Shown here: piece by piece, positions 1 through 7,873 of the stretch
How positions within the stretch are numbered: the stretch's first letter is position 1
How the letters are laid out: every line of letters starts with the position of its first letter
NCBI RefSeq assembly: GCF_003201595.1
Contig: NZ_QJJS01000002.1
Location: 212,416 to 276,415, forward strand
Source of the DNA: Sphaerotilus hippei
GTDB taxonomy: Bacteria; Pseudomonadota; Gammaproteobacteria; Burkholderiales; Burkholderiaceae_C
Length of the DNA stretch: 64,000 bases
Reading direction: 5' to 3'
Notes under the pieces: generated by a model
What the model saw: the letters and a program-made list of their open reading frames with translations, nothing else
What the model was told of the DNA's origin: nothing
The model's database searches: none
Translations under genes and position numbers: made by a program

Positions 1-562
1 GGGCCGTGAAGAAGATCTCGCCCTCGGCATGCGGCCAGACCGTCCGTTTCTTGACGAGGGTGGCGTCCTGCCAGAAACGGACGGCATTCCTGAGTTCTTC
101 ACGCCTGGGCCTGAGGTGTCTGGACAGGCCGATGATCCGGTCGATCTCGCCCCGCTCCAGGCAAGGGCTCCACAGCAGCGCTTCCTGCCCACGCTCCGCG
201 ATCGGCAGGTCAAACCACTTCTGATCAAACATCCGTGCGACGACGCGACTCAGATTGTTCCTGTTGGCCGGATCGGCTTCGGGATGGAACTTCGCATCTT
301 TCACGGCGATCTGCACGACGCGTGCTTCGGTGGTTTCCACCGAAAACACTGAGCCTGCGGTGGCATTGCCCGCCTCCCGGGCCAGCTCCGGGGTCGGGCA
401 GGCAAAGACGCTGTGGCGCCTGCTTGGCATCGGCATGGGGCGGCACCATTCCCACAGGTTGTCGACGAGGTAGGGCACATTGCTCGGCGCACGACGGGTG
501 TCGCGGTGCTGGCAGGGGTTGCCGAGGTGTGCGTCGGTGCGATCCAGGCGGAACATCTTCAT
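1..562 (-). CDS. Unrecognised protein, 3' end beyond the left edge
   Basis: An uninterrupted minus-strand reading frame of 187 codons runs from an ATG at 562 off the window edge without a stop. A good ribosome binding site (GGAGAGG) lies about eight bases upstream, so I take it as a real gene. The N-terminus begins MKMFRLDRTDAH, followed by a conserved-looking block (PSNVPYLVDNLWEW near residue 27) and then RRHSVFACPTPELAREAG near residue 48. An early FRLDR-type strand followed by a 'VFA.PTPELA' strand-helix resembles ADP-ribosyltransferase-fold proteins such as RES or PARP-like domains, but this is only pattern resemblance. I do not recognise the family. It lies beside intergenic DNA and a gene remnant, in an accessory-looking patch. 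Confidence 0.6.
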   Translation of the reverse strand, partial: MKMFRLDRTDAHLGNPCQHRDTRRAPSNVPYLVDNLWEWCRPMPMPSRRHSVFACPTPELAREAGNATAGSVFSVETTEARVVQIAVKDAKFHPEADPANRNNLSRVVARMFDQKWFDLPIAERGQEALLWSPCLERGEIDRIIGLSRHLRPRREELRNAVRFWQDATLVKKRTVWPHAEGEIFFTA

Positions 563-1256
563 TGCTGTTTTCCTCTCCGATGTCTTTTTCGCTCTTCGGG
601 TTCTATCGGCACCCCAAGACTTTCATTGATGGGGAAATGCATTCCCGGACGAATTTTTTGGGGGTGTTGTGCACGGCTCGGCTGGTACTGGCCGTCATCA
701 CGATCCCTGAAGACTCCAGTGTGCGCATGGGTGCGACAAGACGTGACGCATTGGTGGCTGGGAGCGGCATTGATCCGGGTATCTGGTCGCATGATTGACC
801 CGACCGAGTCGGGTGCCGGGTTTTTCTGCGATCCAGGTCGGGCCTTGATGCATTGGGCCGGCCATGGGATTTGCCCTGTCGACCGTGGAAACCCATGGTG
901 GTTGGTTGGGATTGAATGAATCCGACGATTCAAACCGAGTTTGGCGGGCGAAGGAGATGGGGTTTGAATCACCCGCTGATCGGGTTGCTCAGCCGTCGGT
1001 GATCAAAGGCGATCGACCTCACGATTCGCGTCTGCCCAGGCGGCACGCACACGATCTGGACAGGGAATGCGCCTGATGTTGGAATGACTTGAGGATTCTT
1101 CTCTCCCCGACCGGCGTGGCATGCGGGTGCTGGTCCTCGGAGGCTGTGCAGGGCCTGGGCCGGGATGCGTGCGGTCGAGGCTTCTGCGTGGTGTGAGCGC
1201 GGGTGAATTTCAATGGGTGCCGTGCACCCGAGGATCTGGAGGACCGGTGGACCGGG
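563..1256. other. About 700 bases without a recognisable gene
   Basis: No open frame here has codon use or motifs that I can defend. It holds the leader of the leftmost gene, with AT-richer patches around 570-720. A 7-bp hairpin at 798-814 is followed by five T residues at 821-825 and could be a weak plus-strand terminator. A perfect 10-bp inverted repeat (GATTCAAACC at 927-936, GGTTTGAATC at 961-970) has a 24-base loop. The base composition is less GC-biased than the rest of the window. Confidence 0.5.
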
Positions 1257-1437
1257 TCAGTTCACGGCACGCAGGGCCCGCAACTTGATCTCCAGCGCAG
1301 GGGCGTTGAGCACGCCGAAGTGCGCATCCACCAGTCGCCCCTTCGCGTCGTAGAACAGCGTGGGCCGTGTGACCCGAGGGCGTGGCCGAGGCTCGAGTCG
1401 CTGTCCCGCAGCACCTCACGCAGCGGCGGATTCATGC
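1257..1437 (-). pseudogene. Decayed C-terminus of a TlpA/thioredoxin-family protein
   Basis: Read on the minus strand, the stretch ending in a stop at 1257-1259 encodes PTLFYDAKGRLVDAHFG, followed by a helix and a terminal RAVN. This is the typical C-terminal end of TlpA/ResA-type thiol-disulfide proteins. Just upstream, in a different frame, is NPPLREVLRDSDSSL, which belongs to the same family region. The two halves are joined only by a frameshift near 1365-1375. The catalytic CxxC half is absent. I therefore read it as a truncated, frameshifted remnant. Confidence 0.6.
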
Positions 1438-1642
1438 TTTCAGGGGTGGGGAAGGGCGCGGCGTTGATTCAGCGTGCTGCGGCCGCTTCGGTTTCCGGAG
1501 TCGACCGGATGGCAGCGTCACGGGCGAGTCGCCCCGGAGCTTCCTGTCGCTCAGGTTCGGGGGCCGGGATGCCGTGGGGGCGGTCTGCGGCCACGCTGCG
1601 TGCCCGCCATGCACGCATCCTGCCCAGGCGCCGTCGGAAATG

Positions 1643-1667
1643 AAAAAGGGCACCGCATGCGGTGCCC
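1643..1667 (-). terminator. Terminator of tRNA-Asn
   Basis: A perfect 20-base palindrome at 1648-1667 forms a GC-rich hairpin about 15 bases past the tRNA-Asn 3' end. On the minus strand it is followed by five T residues at 1643-1647. Confidence 0.85.
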
Positions 1668-1681
1668 TTTCTGGCTTTGTT

Positions 1682-1757
1682 TGGCTCCCCGACCTGGACT
1701 CGAACCAGGGACCTGCGGATTAACAGTCCGTCGCTCTACCAACTGAGCTATCAGGGA
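1682..1757 (-). tRNA. tRNA-Asn(GTT)
   Basis: A 76-base cloverleaf on the minus strand. It starts TCCCTGATAGCTCAG, has a GTT anticodon in the loop CTGTTAA, a TTCGAGT T-loop and an encoded CCA at 1682-1684. The acceptor arms TCCCTGA and TCGGGGA pair with G-T wobbles. It has its own promoter and terminator. tRNA 3' ends are common integration sites, and the accessory-looking DNA to the left lies on that side. Confidence 0.95.
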
Positions 1758-1779
1758 TCAGCTATTTGCCGAGAGCGAA

Positions 1780-1809
1780 ATTATATGCCGTGCTTTTGGT
1801 GATGCGCAA
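1780..1809 (-). promoter_or_regulatory. Promoter of tRNA-Asn
   Basis: On the minus strand, TTGCGC (-35, 1804-1809) and TATAAT (-10, 1780-1785) are separated by 18 bases. The predicted start is about 16 bases before the mature tRNA 5' end. The -10 and the bases after it resemble those of the tRNA-Ser promoter at 39484. Confidence 0.7.
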
Positions 1810-1830
1810 GCGGTTTCTGCATCGCCGGAC

Positions 1831-4017
1831 TCAGAAGTCCATCTGCACGCTGGTGCGCCAGGTGCGCTCGGCCAGCGGGAAGAGGTAGGCGTGGCCGTAC
1901 TGGTAGGGCGATTCGCGCCAGGCGCGGCGGTTGGTGAGGTTGTCGACGCCGACGCGCCAGGTGAGCTGGCCGGCGGCGGTGGCCAGGTTCCAGCGGGTGC
2001 CCAGGCCCAGCGTGGTCCAGCCGGGGATGCGCACGCTGTTGTCCTGCGGCAGCACGACCCGCTCGGATTCGTGTGCCACCGTGCCGTGCAGCGTCAGGCC
2101 GGCGACCTGGGGCACGCGCCAGGACAGCTGCATCTTCAGGGTGCGCGAGGGCACGTCGTCCGGGCGGCTGTCGTCGAGCGTGGCCTCCTGGCTGTCCTCG
2201 ATGCGGGCGCGCAGCGCCATCGCGCTGGCCTGCAGCGTCCAGGCGCCCCGGGTGACGGCGCCGCTGGCCTCGATGCCGAGGTGGCGCTGGCGGCCGTCGA
2301 TGACGCGGGTGCAGCTGTCGTCGATGCTGGAGTCGCAGATGCCGCTGTCGGCGGCGCGGGGGCGGCGGATGTCGAACAGCGACAGCGAGCCGGTCAGCCC
2401 GGTGCGGGCGTACTTCAGGCCGATCTCGGTCTGGCGGCTGCGCAGCGCGGGCAGGGCGGTGCCGGCGTTGCTGTAGTGCGGCCGGTTGGCGACCACCTCG
2501 GACTCGATGCCCTGGCCCCAGCTGACGTAGGCCAGGGTCTGCGGCGTGAGCTGCCGCGACAGGGCCAGCCACGGCGTGGTGACACCCTGCCGGTAGGCGG
2601 TGGCCTCGCTGCCGTCGGTCTGTACGCTCTCGCGCTGCAGGCGGGTGTGGCGCAGGCCGGCCCACAGGCGCCAGTCGGCACCCAGGTCCATCGTGTCGCG
2701 GGCGTAGAACTCGGTGCTGCGCTCGGTGCGGTCGGTGTTGTTGTAGCTCAGCGTCGGGTCGGCGGCGGTGCGGCTGCTGGCGTCGATGGTGCCGGTGCCG
2801 ACGTAGTTGTAGGCCTGGCCCTGCAGGCGCACGCTGGTGCGCGTGCTCAGCACGCCCAGCTCGAGCTGGTGGCCGATGGCGCCGGTGCGGGCGCCGCCCC
2901 GCACCGACAGGTCGAGCGCGGCGGTGTCGCGACGTTCGTTCTCGCTGCGGAAGTCGTAGAGGTCGAAGCTGCCGTCGCTGCAGTAGCGGTCCCAGTTGCC
3001 TTCGGCCGAGCAGCCGTAGGCGTAGGCCAGGCGGTCCTGGCTGATCAGCTGCTGGCTCATGCCGTGAGCCTGGAAGCTCCAGCCGCCGCCCAGCTGCGAC
3101 AGCCAGCGCAGCGAGGCGGTGGTGCCGTCGGTGACCACCGGCAGCGACCAGGTCTGGTTGTTCAGGTTGGTGTTCGGGTCGATGCTGGCGGCGTCGGGCA
3201 GCCGGTTGCCGAGCAGGCTGAAGCCGGGGGCGCTGGCCTGCGAGCGGTGGCTGGTCTCGATCTCGGCCTCGAGCAGGTGGTCGGGGCTGATGCGCCAGTC
3301 GCCGGCGACCGACAGCAGCTGGTAGCGGCCGCGGGCTGAGGCGGTCTTGGGCGCCAGTTCCTGCCAGGCGGCGTTGACGCGCAGGCCGTGGCGCGCATCG
3401 GTGCCGAAACGTTCGGCGAGGTCGACGCTGGCGCCGACCGTGCCCCGCTCTTCCCAGCTCAGCGTGGCGGTGCGTTGGCTGGCCTGCGGGCGCTTGACCA
3501 ACAGGTTGACCAGGCCGCCCGGTGCGCTGGCACCGGCCTGGATGCCGCTGGTGCCCTTGAGGATCTCGACGGCGGCCTTGTTGTCCAGGCCCAGCGTGGT
3601 CTCGGCGTTGATCGGCAGGCCATCGCGGCGGTAGTTGCTGCGGTTGTCCAGCGTGTAGCCGCGCACCTTCAGGATGCTCCAGTAGCCGGCGGCGTTGTAG
3701 GCGTCGCTGACGGCTGCATCGGCGCGCGTCAGGCCGTTCAGGCTGGTGCTGCCCTGGTCCTGCAGCTGGGCCTGGGTGACGGTGGTGGTCTGGATCGGCG
3801 TGCGGGCGGCCGGCGCCAGGCCGAAGCCCGACACCGACGCGGCGGTGCTGCCGCTGCCGCTGACCACGACTGGCTCGAGCGTGCGGGTGTCGGACTGGGC
3901 CCGGGCGGGCAGCACGAGGCCGAGGGCCCCGGTGGCGCAGCAGAGCGCGGTCGCCTGGGCGACGAGGTGGCGGCGCGCGGACGCCGTCGGCAAGGAGGAG
4001 GGCAGGAAATCGGGCAT
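1831..4017 (-). CDS. TonB-dependent outer-membrane receptor, probable thiamine-class transporter
   Basis: A 728-residue outer-membrane beta-barrel receptor driven by TonB/ExbBD. The N-terminal signal peptide probably ends at ARAQS near residue 41. A TonB-box-like LEPVVVSG follows at about residues 47-54, then the plug domain with VEILKGTSGIQAGASAPGG. The barrel ends in QMDF, with the terminal phenylalanine typical of outer-membrane proteins. The family is usually called the TonB-dependent siderophore receptor family. The TPP riboswitch directly upstream argues that the real substrate is thiamine or a precursor such as hydroxymethylpyrimidine, not iron. No ribosome binding site is obvious before the ATG at 4017, so the start is moderately certain. 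It appears monocistronic. Confidence 0.9.
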   Translation of the reverse strand: MPDFLPSSLPTASARRHLVAQATALCCATGALGLVLPARAQSDTRTLEPVVVSGSGSTAASVSGFGLAPAARTPIQTTTVTQAQLQDQGSTSLNGLTRADAAVSDAYNAAGYWSILKVRGYTLDNRSNYRRDGLPINAETTLGLDNKAAVEILKGTSGIQAGASAPGGLVNLLVKRPQASQRTATLSWEERGTVGASVDLAERFGTDARHGLRVNAAWQELAPKTASARGRYQLLSVAGDWRISPDHLLEAEIETSHRSQASAPGFSLLGNRLPDAASIDPNTNLNNQTWSLPVVTDGTTASLRWLSQLGGGWSFQAHGMSQQLISQDRLAYAYGCSAEGNWDRYCSDGSFDLYDFRSENERRDTAALDLSVRGGARTGAIGHQLELGVLSTRTSVRLQGQAYNYVGTGTIDASSRTAADPTLSYNNTDRTERSTEFYARDTMDLGADWRLWAGLRHTRLQRESVQTDGSEATAYRQGVTTPWLALSRQLTPQTLAYVSWGQGIESEVVANRPHYSNAGTALPALRSRQTEIGLKYARTGLTGSLSLFDIRRPRAADSGICDSSIDDSCTRVIDGRQRHLGIEASGAVTRGAWTLQASAMALRARIEDSQEATLDDSRPDDVPSRTLKMQLSWRVPQVAGLTLHGTVAHESERVVLPQDNSVRIPGWTTLGLGTRWNLATAAGQLTWRVGVDNLTNRRAWRESPYQYGHAYLFPLAERTWRTSVQMDF

Positions 4018-4114
4018 GGCCTGGTGCAGCGGTCGGTGTCAGGTGGATCCTGCGCACGAGGCACCGGCCGGACGGCGGCGGCGATCGATCCTCGATGGTC
4101 CGCACCCTGCCAAG

Positions 4115-4212
4115 CCTGCTTCCCTGCGCGAGGATTACCTCAGATCAGGTTCAAAGGGACTGTCTCAGTCGCAGCGTCAGTCGTGACGTTGCAACACCCC
4201 CAGCGTGTCGGG
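4115..4212 (-). promoter_or_regulatory. TPP riboswitch (THI element)
   Basis: On the minus strand the segment carries the conserved thiamine pyrophosphate aptamer landmarks in order: GGGGGTG, CTGAGA, then CCCTTTGAACCTGATCTG, GGTAATCC and GCGCAGGGAAGC. It lies about 100 bases upstream of the TonB receptor start. High TPP should reduce receptor expression, as in known Gram-negative TPP switches. The expression platform between 4018 and 4114 is not obvious. Confidence 0.95.
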
Positions 4213-4234
4213 CCGCGTCTGCAGCCCGGTCGGC

Positions 4235-4263
4235 ATTATGTCCGAGCGTGTCGGCCGTGTGGA
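4235..4263 (-). promoter_or_regulatory. Putative promoter of the riboswitch-receptor unit
   Basis: CATAAT (-10, 4235-4240) lies 17 bases from TCCACA (-35, 4258-4263) on the minus strand. This puts the transcript start near 4228, just ahead of the riboswitch aptamer. Confidence 0.5.
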
Positions 4264-4296
4264 TTGTTGTGACTTGACCTCACGAACGTTCTGACT

Positions 4297-4314
4297 TGTC
4301 GCGGTTCCGCGACA
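4297..4314 (-). terminator. Hairpin after the ferredoxin reductase gene
   Basis: A perfect 18-base palindrome (arms TGTCGCGG/CCGCGACA) begins five bases past the stop codon of the reductase. It has no T-run, so it may be a weak or Rho-assisted terminator of the sulfur operon. Confidence 0.45.
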
Positions 4315-4318
4315 GTGT

Positions 4319-5425
4319 TCAGGCCGTCGGGGTAACGCCCAGCAGCTGCTGCAGGCGCGAGCTGCTCGAGGTGTACTGCAGCAGCGGTGCCTGCCCGCCG
4401 CGGCAGTGCGTGGCGATGGCGAAGGCGGCCATCGTGGCCTCGTGGAAACCGCAGAGGATCAGCTTCTTCTTGCCCGGATAGCTGACCACGTCGCCGATGG
4501 CATGGATGCCGGGCACGTTGGTGGCCATCGTGGCGGGGTCGACCGGCAGGTGCTTGCGCTCCAGGGCCAGGCCCCAGTCGGCCAGCGGGCCGAGCCGGGC
4601 GTGCAGGCCCTGGCAGACCAGCAGCAGGTCGAGCGGCAGGTGCACGTCCTCGCCCTGCGCATCGAGCACGCTGACGGCCGTCAGCGTGCCCACCTCCGAG
4701 GTGCTGCCGTCCGATTCGCCGCTGGTGCGCACCCCGGTGATCTGGCCCGCGAGCAGGCGCAGGCGACCGGCGGCGGCCGCGGCCTGCACCTGGGCGACCT
4801 GCGTGTCGCTGGCGGTGTAGACGCTGCGGCGGTGCAGCAGCGTGACGCTGGCCGCGTCGCTGCGGCTGAGCTGCAGCGCCTGCTGCAGCGCCATCTCGTC
4901 GCCGCCGGCGATGACGAGGTGGCGCCCGGCGAGCGTCAGACCGTCGGGCAGCTCGAGGTGGAAGACCTGGGTGTGCTCATGGGGCATCAGCGCGGCCACC
5001 GCCAGGCGGCGGGGCAGGAAGGCGCCGACCCCGGCGGCGATGACCACCGCGCGGGCCTGCAGCCGGGTGCCGGCCGACGTGAGCACGAGGAAGCCGCCCT
5101 CGTCGAGCGGCTGCACCTCGGTGACCTGCTGGTTCCAGTGCTGCCCGGGCCGGAACGGCTGCATCTGGCGCACCAGCGCCTCGACCAGGCCGTGGCCGGT
5201 GCACAGGGGCAGGGCGGGGATGTCGTAGATCGGCTTGTCCGCGTAGAGCTCGCGGACCTGCCCGCCCGGGCCGGGCAGTGCATCGACCAGTTCGGCGCGC
5301 AGCTCGAGCAGGCCGAGCTGGAAGACCTGGTAAAGCCCGGCCGGACCGGCACCGACGATGACCACGTCGGTGACGATCGTGCCGGGGAGCGAGCCGGAGC
5401 GGTCCTGGGGGGAGAGGTCCGTCAT
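4319..5425 (-). CDS. Ferredoxin-NADP+ reductase, thioredoxin-reductase-like
   Basis: A 368-residue flavoprotein. The N-terminal FAD-binding Rossmann motif VVIVGAGPAGLYQ is near residue 22, a second nucleotide fold with VIAGGDEMALQQ is near residue 170, and the FAD-contacting IHAIGDVVSYPGKKK is in the C-terminal third. It lacks the CxxC redox pair of true thioredoxin reductases. This fits the YumC-type ferredoxin/flavodoxin-NADP reductases, which move electrons between NADPH and ferredoxin in the cytoplasm. It begins 21 bases after fdxA at the tail of the sulfur-assimilation run. I infer that it feeds electrons to sulfite reductase, which has no CysJ partner here. Confidence 0.85.
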   Translation of the reverse strand: MTDLSPQDRSGSLPGTIVTDVVIVGAGPAGLYQVFQLGLLELRAELVDALPGPGGQVRELYADKPIYDIPALPLCTGHGLVEALVRQMQPFRPGQHWNQQVTEVQPLDEGGFLVLTSAGTRLQARAVVIAAGVGAFLPRRLAVAALMPHEHTQVFHLELPDGLTLAGRHLVIAGGDEMALQQALQLSRSDAASVTLLHRRSVYTASDTQVAQVQAAAAAGRLRLLAGQITGVRTSGESDGSTSEVGTLTAVSVLDAQGEDVHLPLDLLLVCQGLHARLGPLADWGLALERKHLPVDPATMATNVPGIHAIGDVVSYPGKKKLILCGFHEATMAAFAIATHCRGGQAPLLQYTSSSSRLQQLLGVTPTA

Positions 5426-5446
5426 GACCGGCCGCCAGCCGCGGAC

Positions 5447-5770
5447 TCAGCGGATCAGCTCGCCCAGCTTGTCCTTGCGGTCCTTCCAGTCGTTGGCGTC
5501 AGGCAGCGGATCCTTGCGCTTGGTGATGCTGGGCCACTTGGGCGACAGCTCGGCGTTCAGGGCGATGTAGTGCTGCTGGTCGCCGGGCACGTCTTCTTCG
5601 GGGAGGATGGCGTTGACCGGGCACTCCGGAATGCAGACCGCGCAGTCGATGCACTCATCGGGGTCGATCACCAGGAAATTGGGGCCTTCGCGGAAGCAAT
5701 CGACGGGACAAACGTCCACACAGTCGGTGTACTTGCAGCGGATGCAGGCTTCGGTGACGACGTGGGTCAT
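5447..5770 (-). CDS. fdxA: 7Fe ferredoxin FdxA
   Basis: A 107-residue soluble ferredoxin of the Azotobacter FdI type. C9, C17 and C50 match the [3Fe-4S] ligands, and C21, C40, C43 and C46 match the [4Fe-4S] ligands. C12 and C25 correspond to the non-ligand cysteines of that family. The C-terminal extension ([17 protein letters not shown]) is the usual one. It sits between cobA (65 bases upstream) and the ferredoxin reductase (21 bases downstream), suggesting a dedicated redox pair. Similar ferredoxins occur alone in many betaproteobacteria, so the link to sulfite reduction is inferred. Confidence 0.93.
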   Translation of the reverse strand: MTHVVTEACIRCKYTDCVDVCPVDCFREGPNFLVIDPDECIDCAVCIPECPVNAILPEEDVPGDQQHYIALNAELSPKWPSITKRKDPLPDANDWKDRKDKLGELIR

Positions 5771-5835
5771 GACTCGGACTCGGGTAGTTGAAACATCAGG
5801 GACAGAATCGGCTGATTTTAGGCCGTATCCGGGGA

Positions 5836-6567
5836 TCAGGGCAGGGGCTGGATCTCGGCGGCACCGGCGCCCACGATGACCACCGTGGGGCGGCCTTCAT
5901 GGGTCGCGGCGGCGTCGGCCAGCGTGGTGATGGTGTGGCTGGTCTGCAGCTGGTCGGGCCAGCCGGCCTGCGAGACCACCAGCACCGGGTCGTCGGCCCC
6001 CCAGCCCGCGGCCATCAGCTGCGCGCCCAGGCTGCCGAGCTGGCGACCGGCCATGTAGAACACTTCGGTGTCGGCGCTGCGGCAGGCGTGCGGATCGAGC
6101 GTGCGGGTCATCGCGGTGGCGAAGCTGACGCTGCGGCCGGTGCCGCGCCGCGTCAGCGGCCGCTGCGCGCTGGCGGCGGCGGCCACCGCCGACGTCACGC
6201 CCGGCACCACCTCGCAGGCGATGCCTGCGGCCTGCAGCGTGACGAGCTCTTCCTCGAGCCGGCCGAACAGGCTCGGATCGCCGCCCTTGAGCCGCACGAC
6301 CAGCGCATGCCTGCCAGCCTGCTCGAGCAGCAGCTGGTTGATCTGGCCCTGGCTGACGGCGTGGTCGAAGCCGCGCTTGCCCACGTCGATCCATTGGGCG
6401 TCGGGCGCCAGTTCACGCAGGGCCGGATCCGTCAGTGCGTCGTAGAGCACGACATCGGCCTCGCGCAGCCGGGCGGCGCCCCGCACGGTGATCAGGTCGG
6501 CCACGCCAGGGCCGGCACCGATGAAGACCACCCGGCCGGGCCGGGGGCTGGGGGCGTCGCTCGGCAT
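5836..6567 (-). CDS. cobA: Uroporphyrinogen-III C-methyltransferase
   Basis: A 243-residue SAM-dependent methyltransferase that converts uroporphyrinogen III to precorrin-2, the first step towards siroheme, the cofactor of sulfite reductase CysI. The N-terminal [18 protein letters not shown] and later [14 protein letters not shown] and VVPGVTSA motifs are diagnostic. The dehydrogenase/ferrochelatase domain of CysG-type fusions is absent, so precorrin-2 must be finished by another protein. The ATG at 6567 follows the cysN stop by seven bases. A GTG six bases further upstream is an alternative start. Its place behind cysN fits supply of siroheme within one operon. Confidence 0.92.
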   Translation of the reverse strand: MPSDAPSPRPGRVVFIGAGPGVADLITVRGAARLREADVVLYDALTDPALRELAPDAQWIDVGKRGFDHAVSQGQINQLLLEQAGRHALVVRLKGGDPSLFGRLEEELVTLQAAGIACEVVPGVTSAVAAAASAQRPLTRRGTGRSVSFATAMTRTLDPHACRSADTEVFYMAGRQLGSLGAQLMAAGWGADDPVLVVSQAGWPDQLQTSHTITTLADAAATHEGRPTVVIVGAGAAEIQPLP

Positions 6568-6574
6568 GGACACG

Positions 6575-7873
6575 TCAGGCCTGGACCAGCAGCGCGCCGC
6601 TGGTGCGGTTGGTGGTCGGGTCGACCACGATCAGCGCCCCGCCGACGCGGTTGTCGGCATAGGCCTCGACCGGCAGCGCCTGCTGGGTCTGGATCTGCAC
6701 GCGGCCGATCTCGTTGACGCCCAGTTCGTGCGCATCCACCTGTTCCAGCGTGTTGATGTCCAGGCGGTGATCGATCGCGGTGATGCGCGCCTGCACCCAG
6801 CGGTTGCCGTGGCGCACCCAGTACTTGCGGCCGAGCACGGCGGGTTCGGTGTCCAGCCAGGCGAGCGTGCCGCTGAAGGCCTGCTGCGTCGGGGCGCTGC
6901 CGGGCGTGAAGACCCAGTCGCCGCGCGAGACGTCGACCTGGCGGTCCAGCACGATGCCGGCCGATTGACCGGCGGTGCAGGCGTCCACCACGCTGCCGGC
7001 GTGGCGCACCGACGCGACGATGGCGGTCTCGCCGCTCGGGAAGATCTGCACGGTGTCGCCGGCCTTCACCGAGCCGTGGGCGATGCGGCCCCACATGACG
7101 CGGTGCTGGTGGCCGGTGCCCTGGCCTTCGTCGCGGGCGACGTACTGGACCGGCACGAGCAGGTTGCCGTCGTGCGCCTCGTCGGCGACCGGCAGGGTCT
7201 CGAGCAGCTGCAGCAGCGTCGGGCCGGTGTACCAGTCCCAGTTCGCCGACGGCGTGGCCACGTTGTCGCCGCGCAGCGCGGAGACCGGCACGATGCCACG
7301 CACGGTGATGCCGGCTTCTTCGGCGAACTTGGTCAGCGCCTTCGACACGGCGTCAAAGGCGGCTTGCGTGCCGACTTCGATGGCGTCGAGCTTGTTGATC
7401 GCGAACACGATGCTGGGGACGCGCAGCAGGCGGGCCAGCAGGCTGTGGCGGCGCGTCTGCGGCAGCAGCACGACGTCGTCCACCGAGGTGTCGAGCTTGG
7501 TGATGTCCACCAGCACGACCGCGGCGTCGGAGCCGGCGGCGGCCGTCACCATGTTGCGGGTGTACTGCTCGTGGCCGGGGGCGTCGGCGATGATGAACTT
7601 GCGCGTCCTGGTCGCGAAGTACTGGTATGCCACGTCGATGGTGATGCCTTGCTCGCGCTCGGCTTCCAGGCCGTCGGTCAGCAGCGACAGGTCGATCGGG
7701 GCGCCGGCGGCACGCTTTTCCAGCGCGTCGAGCTTGTCGGCCAGGATGCCGCGGCTGTCGAACAGCAGGCGGCCGATCAGCGTGCTCTTGCCGTCGTCCA
7801 CGCTGCCGGCGGTCAGGAAGCGCAGGGCCTTGTGGGCGAGTTCTTCGCCAGCGTCAATGTGTTGGGCGGTCAT
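6575..7873 (-). CDS. cysN: Sulfate adenylyltransferase subunit 1 (GTPase)
   Basis: A 432-residue GTPase subunit that couples GTP hydrolysis to formation of adenosine 5'-phosphosulfate (APS). The translation-factor GTPase motifs are clear: GSVDDGKST (about 23-31), DAPGHEQYTRN and NKLDAIE, followed by beta-barrel domains. The length matches CysN without a fused APS kinase (CysC) domain. Its ATG overlaps the cysD stop by one base, so the two subunits are translationally coupled. With the APS-type CysH nearby, sulfate reduction here need not go through PAPS. Confidence 0.96.
   Translation of the reverse strand: MTAQHIDAGEELAHKALRFLTAGSVDDGKSTLIGRLLFDSRGILADKLDALEKRAAGAPIDLSLLTDGLEAEREQGITIDVAYQYFATRTRKFIIADAPGHEQYTRNMVTAAAGSDAAVVLVDITKLDTSVDDVVLLPQTRRHSLLARLLRVPSIVFAINKLDAIEVGTQAAFDAVSKALTKFAEEAGITVRGIVPVSALRGDNVATPSANWDWYTGPTLLQLLETLPVADEAHDGNLLVPVQYVARDEGQGTGHQHRVMWGRIAHGSVKAGDTVQIFPSGETAIVASVRHAGSVVDACTAGQSAGIVLDRQVDVSRGDWVFTPGSAPTQQAFSGTLAWLDTEPAVLGRKYWVRHGNRWVQARITAIDHRLDINTLEQVDAHELGVNEIGRVQIQTQQALPVEAYADNRVGGALIVVDPTTNRTSGALLVQA

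Noticed and set aside
798-825. A hairpin followed by T residues as a strong terminator
   Set aside because: The T-run is separated from the stem by several bases, and no plus-strand gene precedes it. It is kept only as a note in the region entry.
559-972. A 137-codon minus-strand frame and a 168-codon plus-strand frame near the left edge
   Set aside because: Neither has a good ribosome binding site, codon pattern or known motif. The minus-strand frame overlaps the start of the better-supported edge gene.
1103-1112. A 10-base match (CTCCCCGACC) to the 3' part of tRNA-Asn, a possible attachment-site repeat
   Set aside because: Ten GC-rich bases are expected by chance here, and the match does not extend.
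1781-4105. A longer 774-codon frame on the same strand as the TonB receptor
   Set aside because: It is a shifted frame with Arg/Pro/His-rich sequence. The 728-residue frame has a signal peptide, plug motifs and a terminal phenylalanine.
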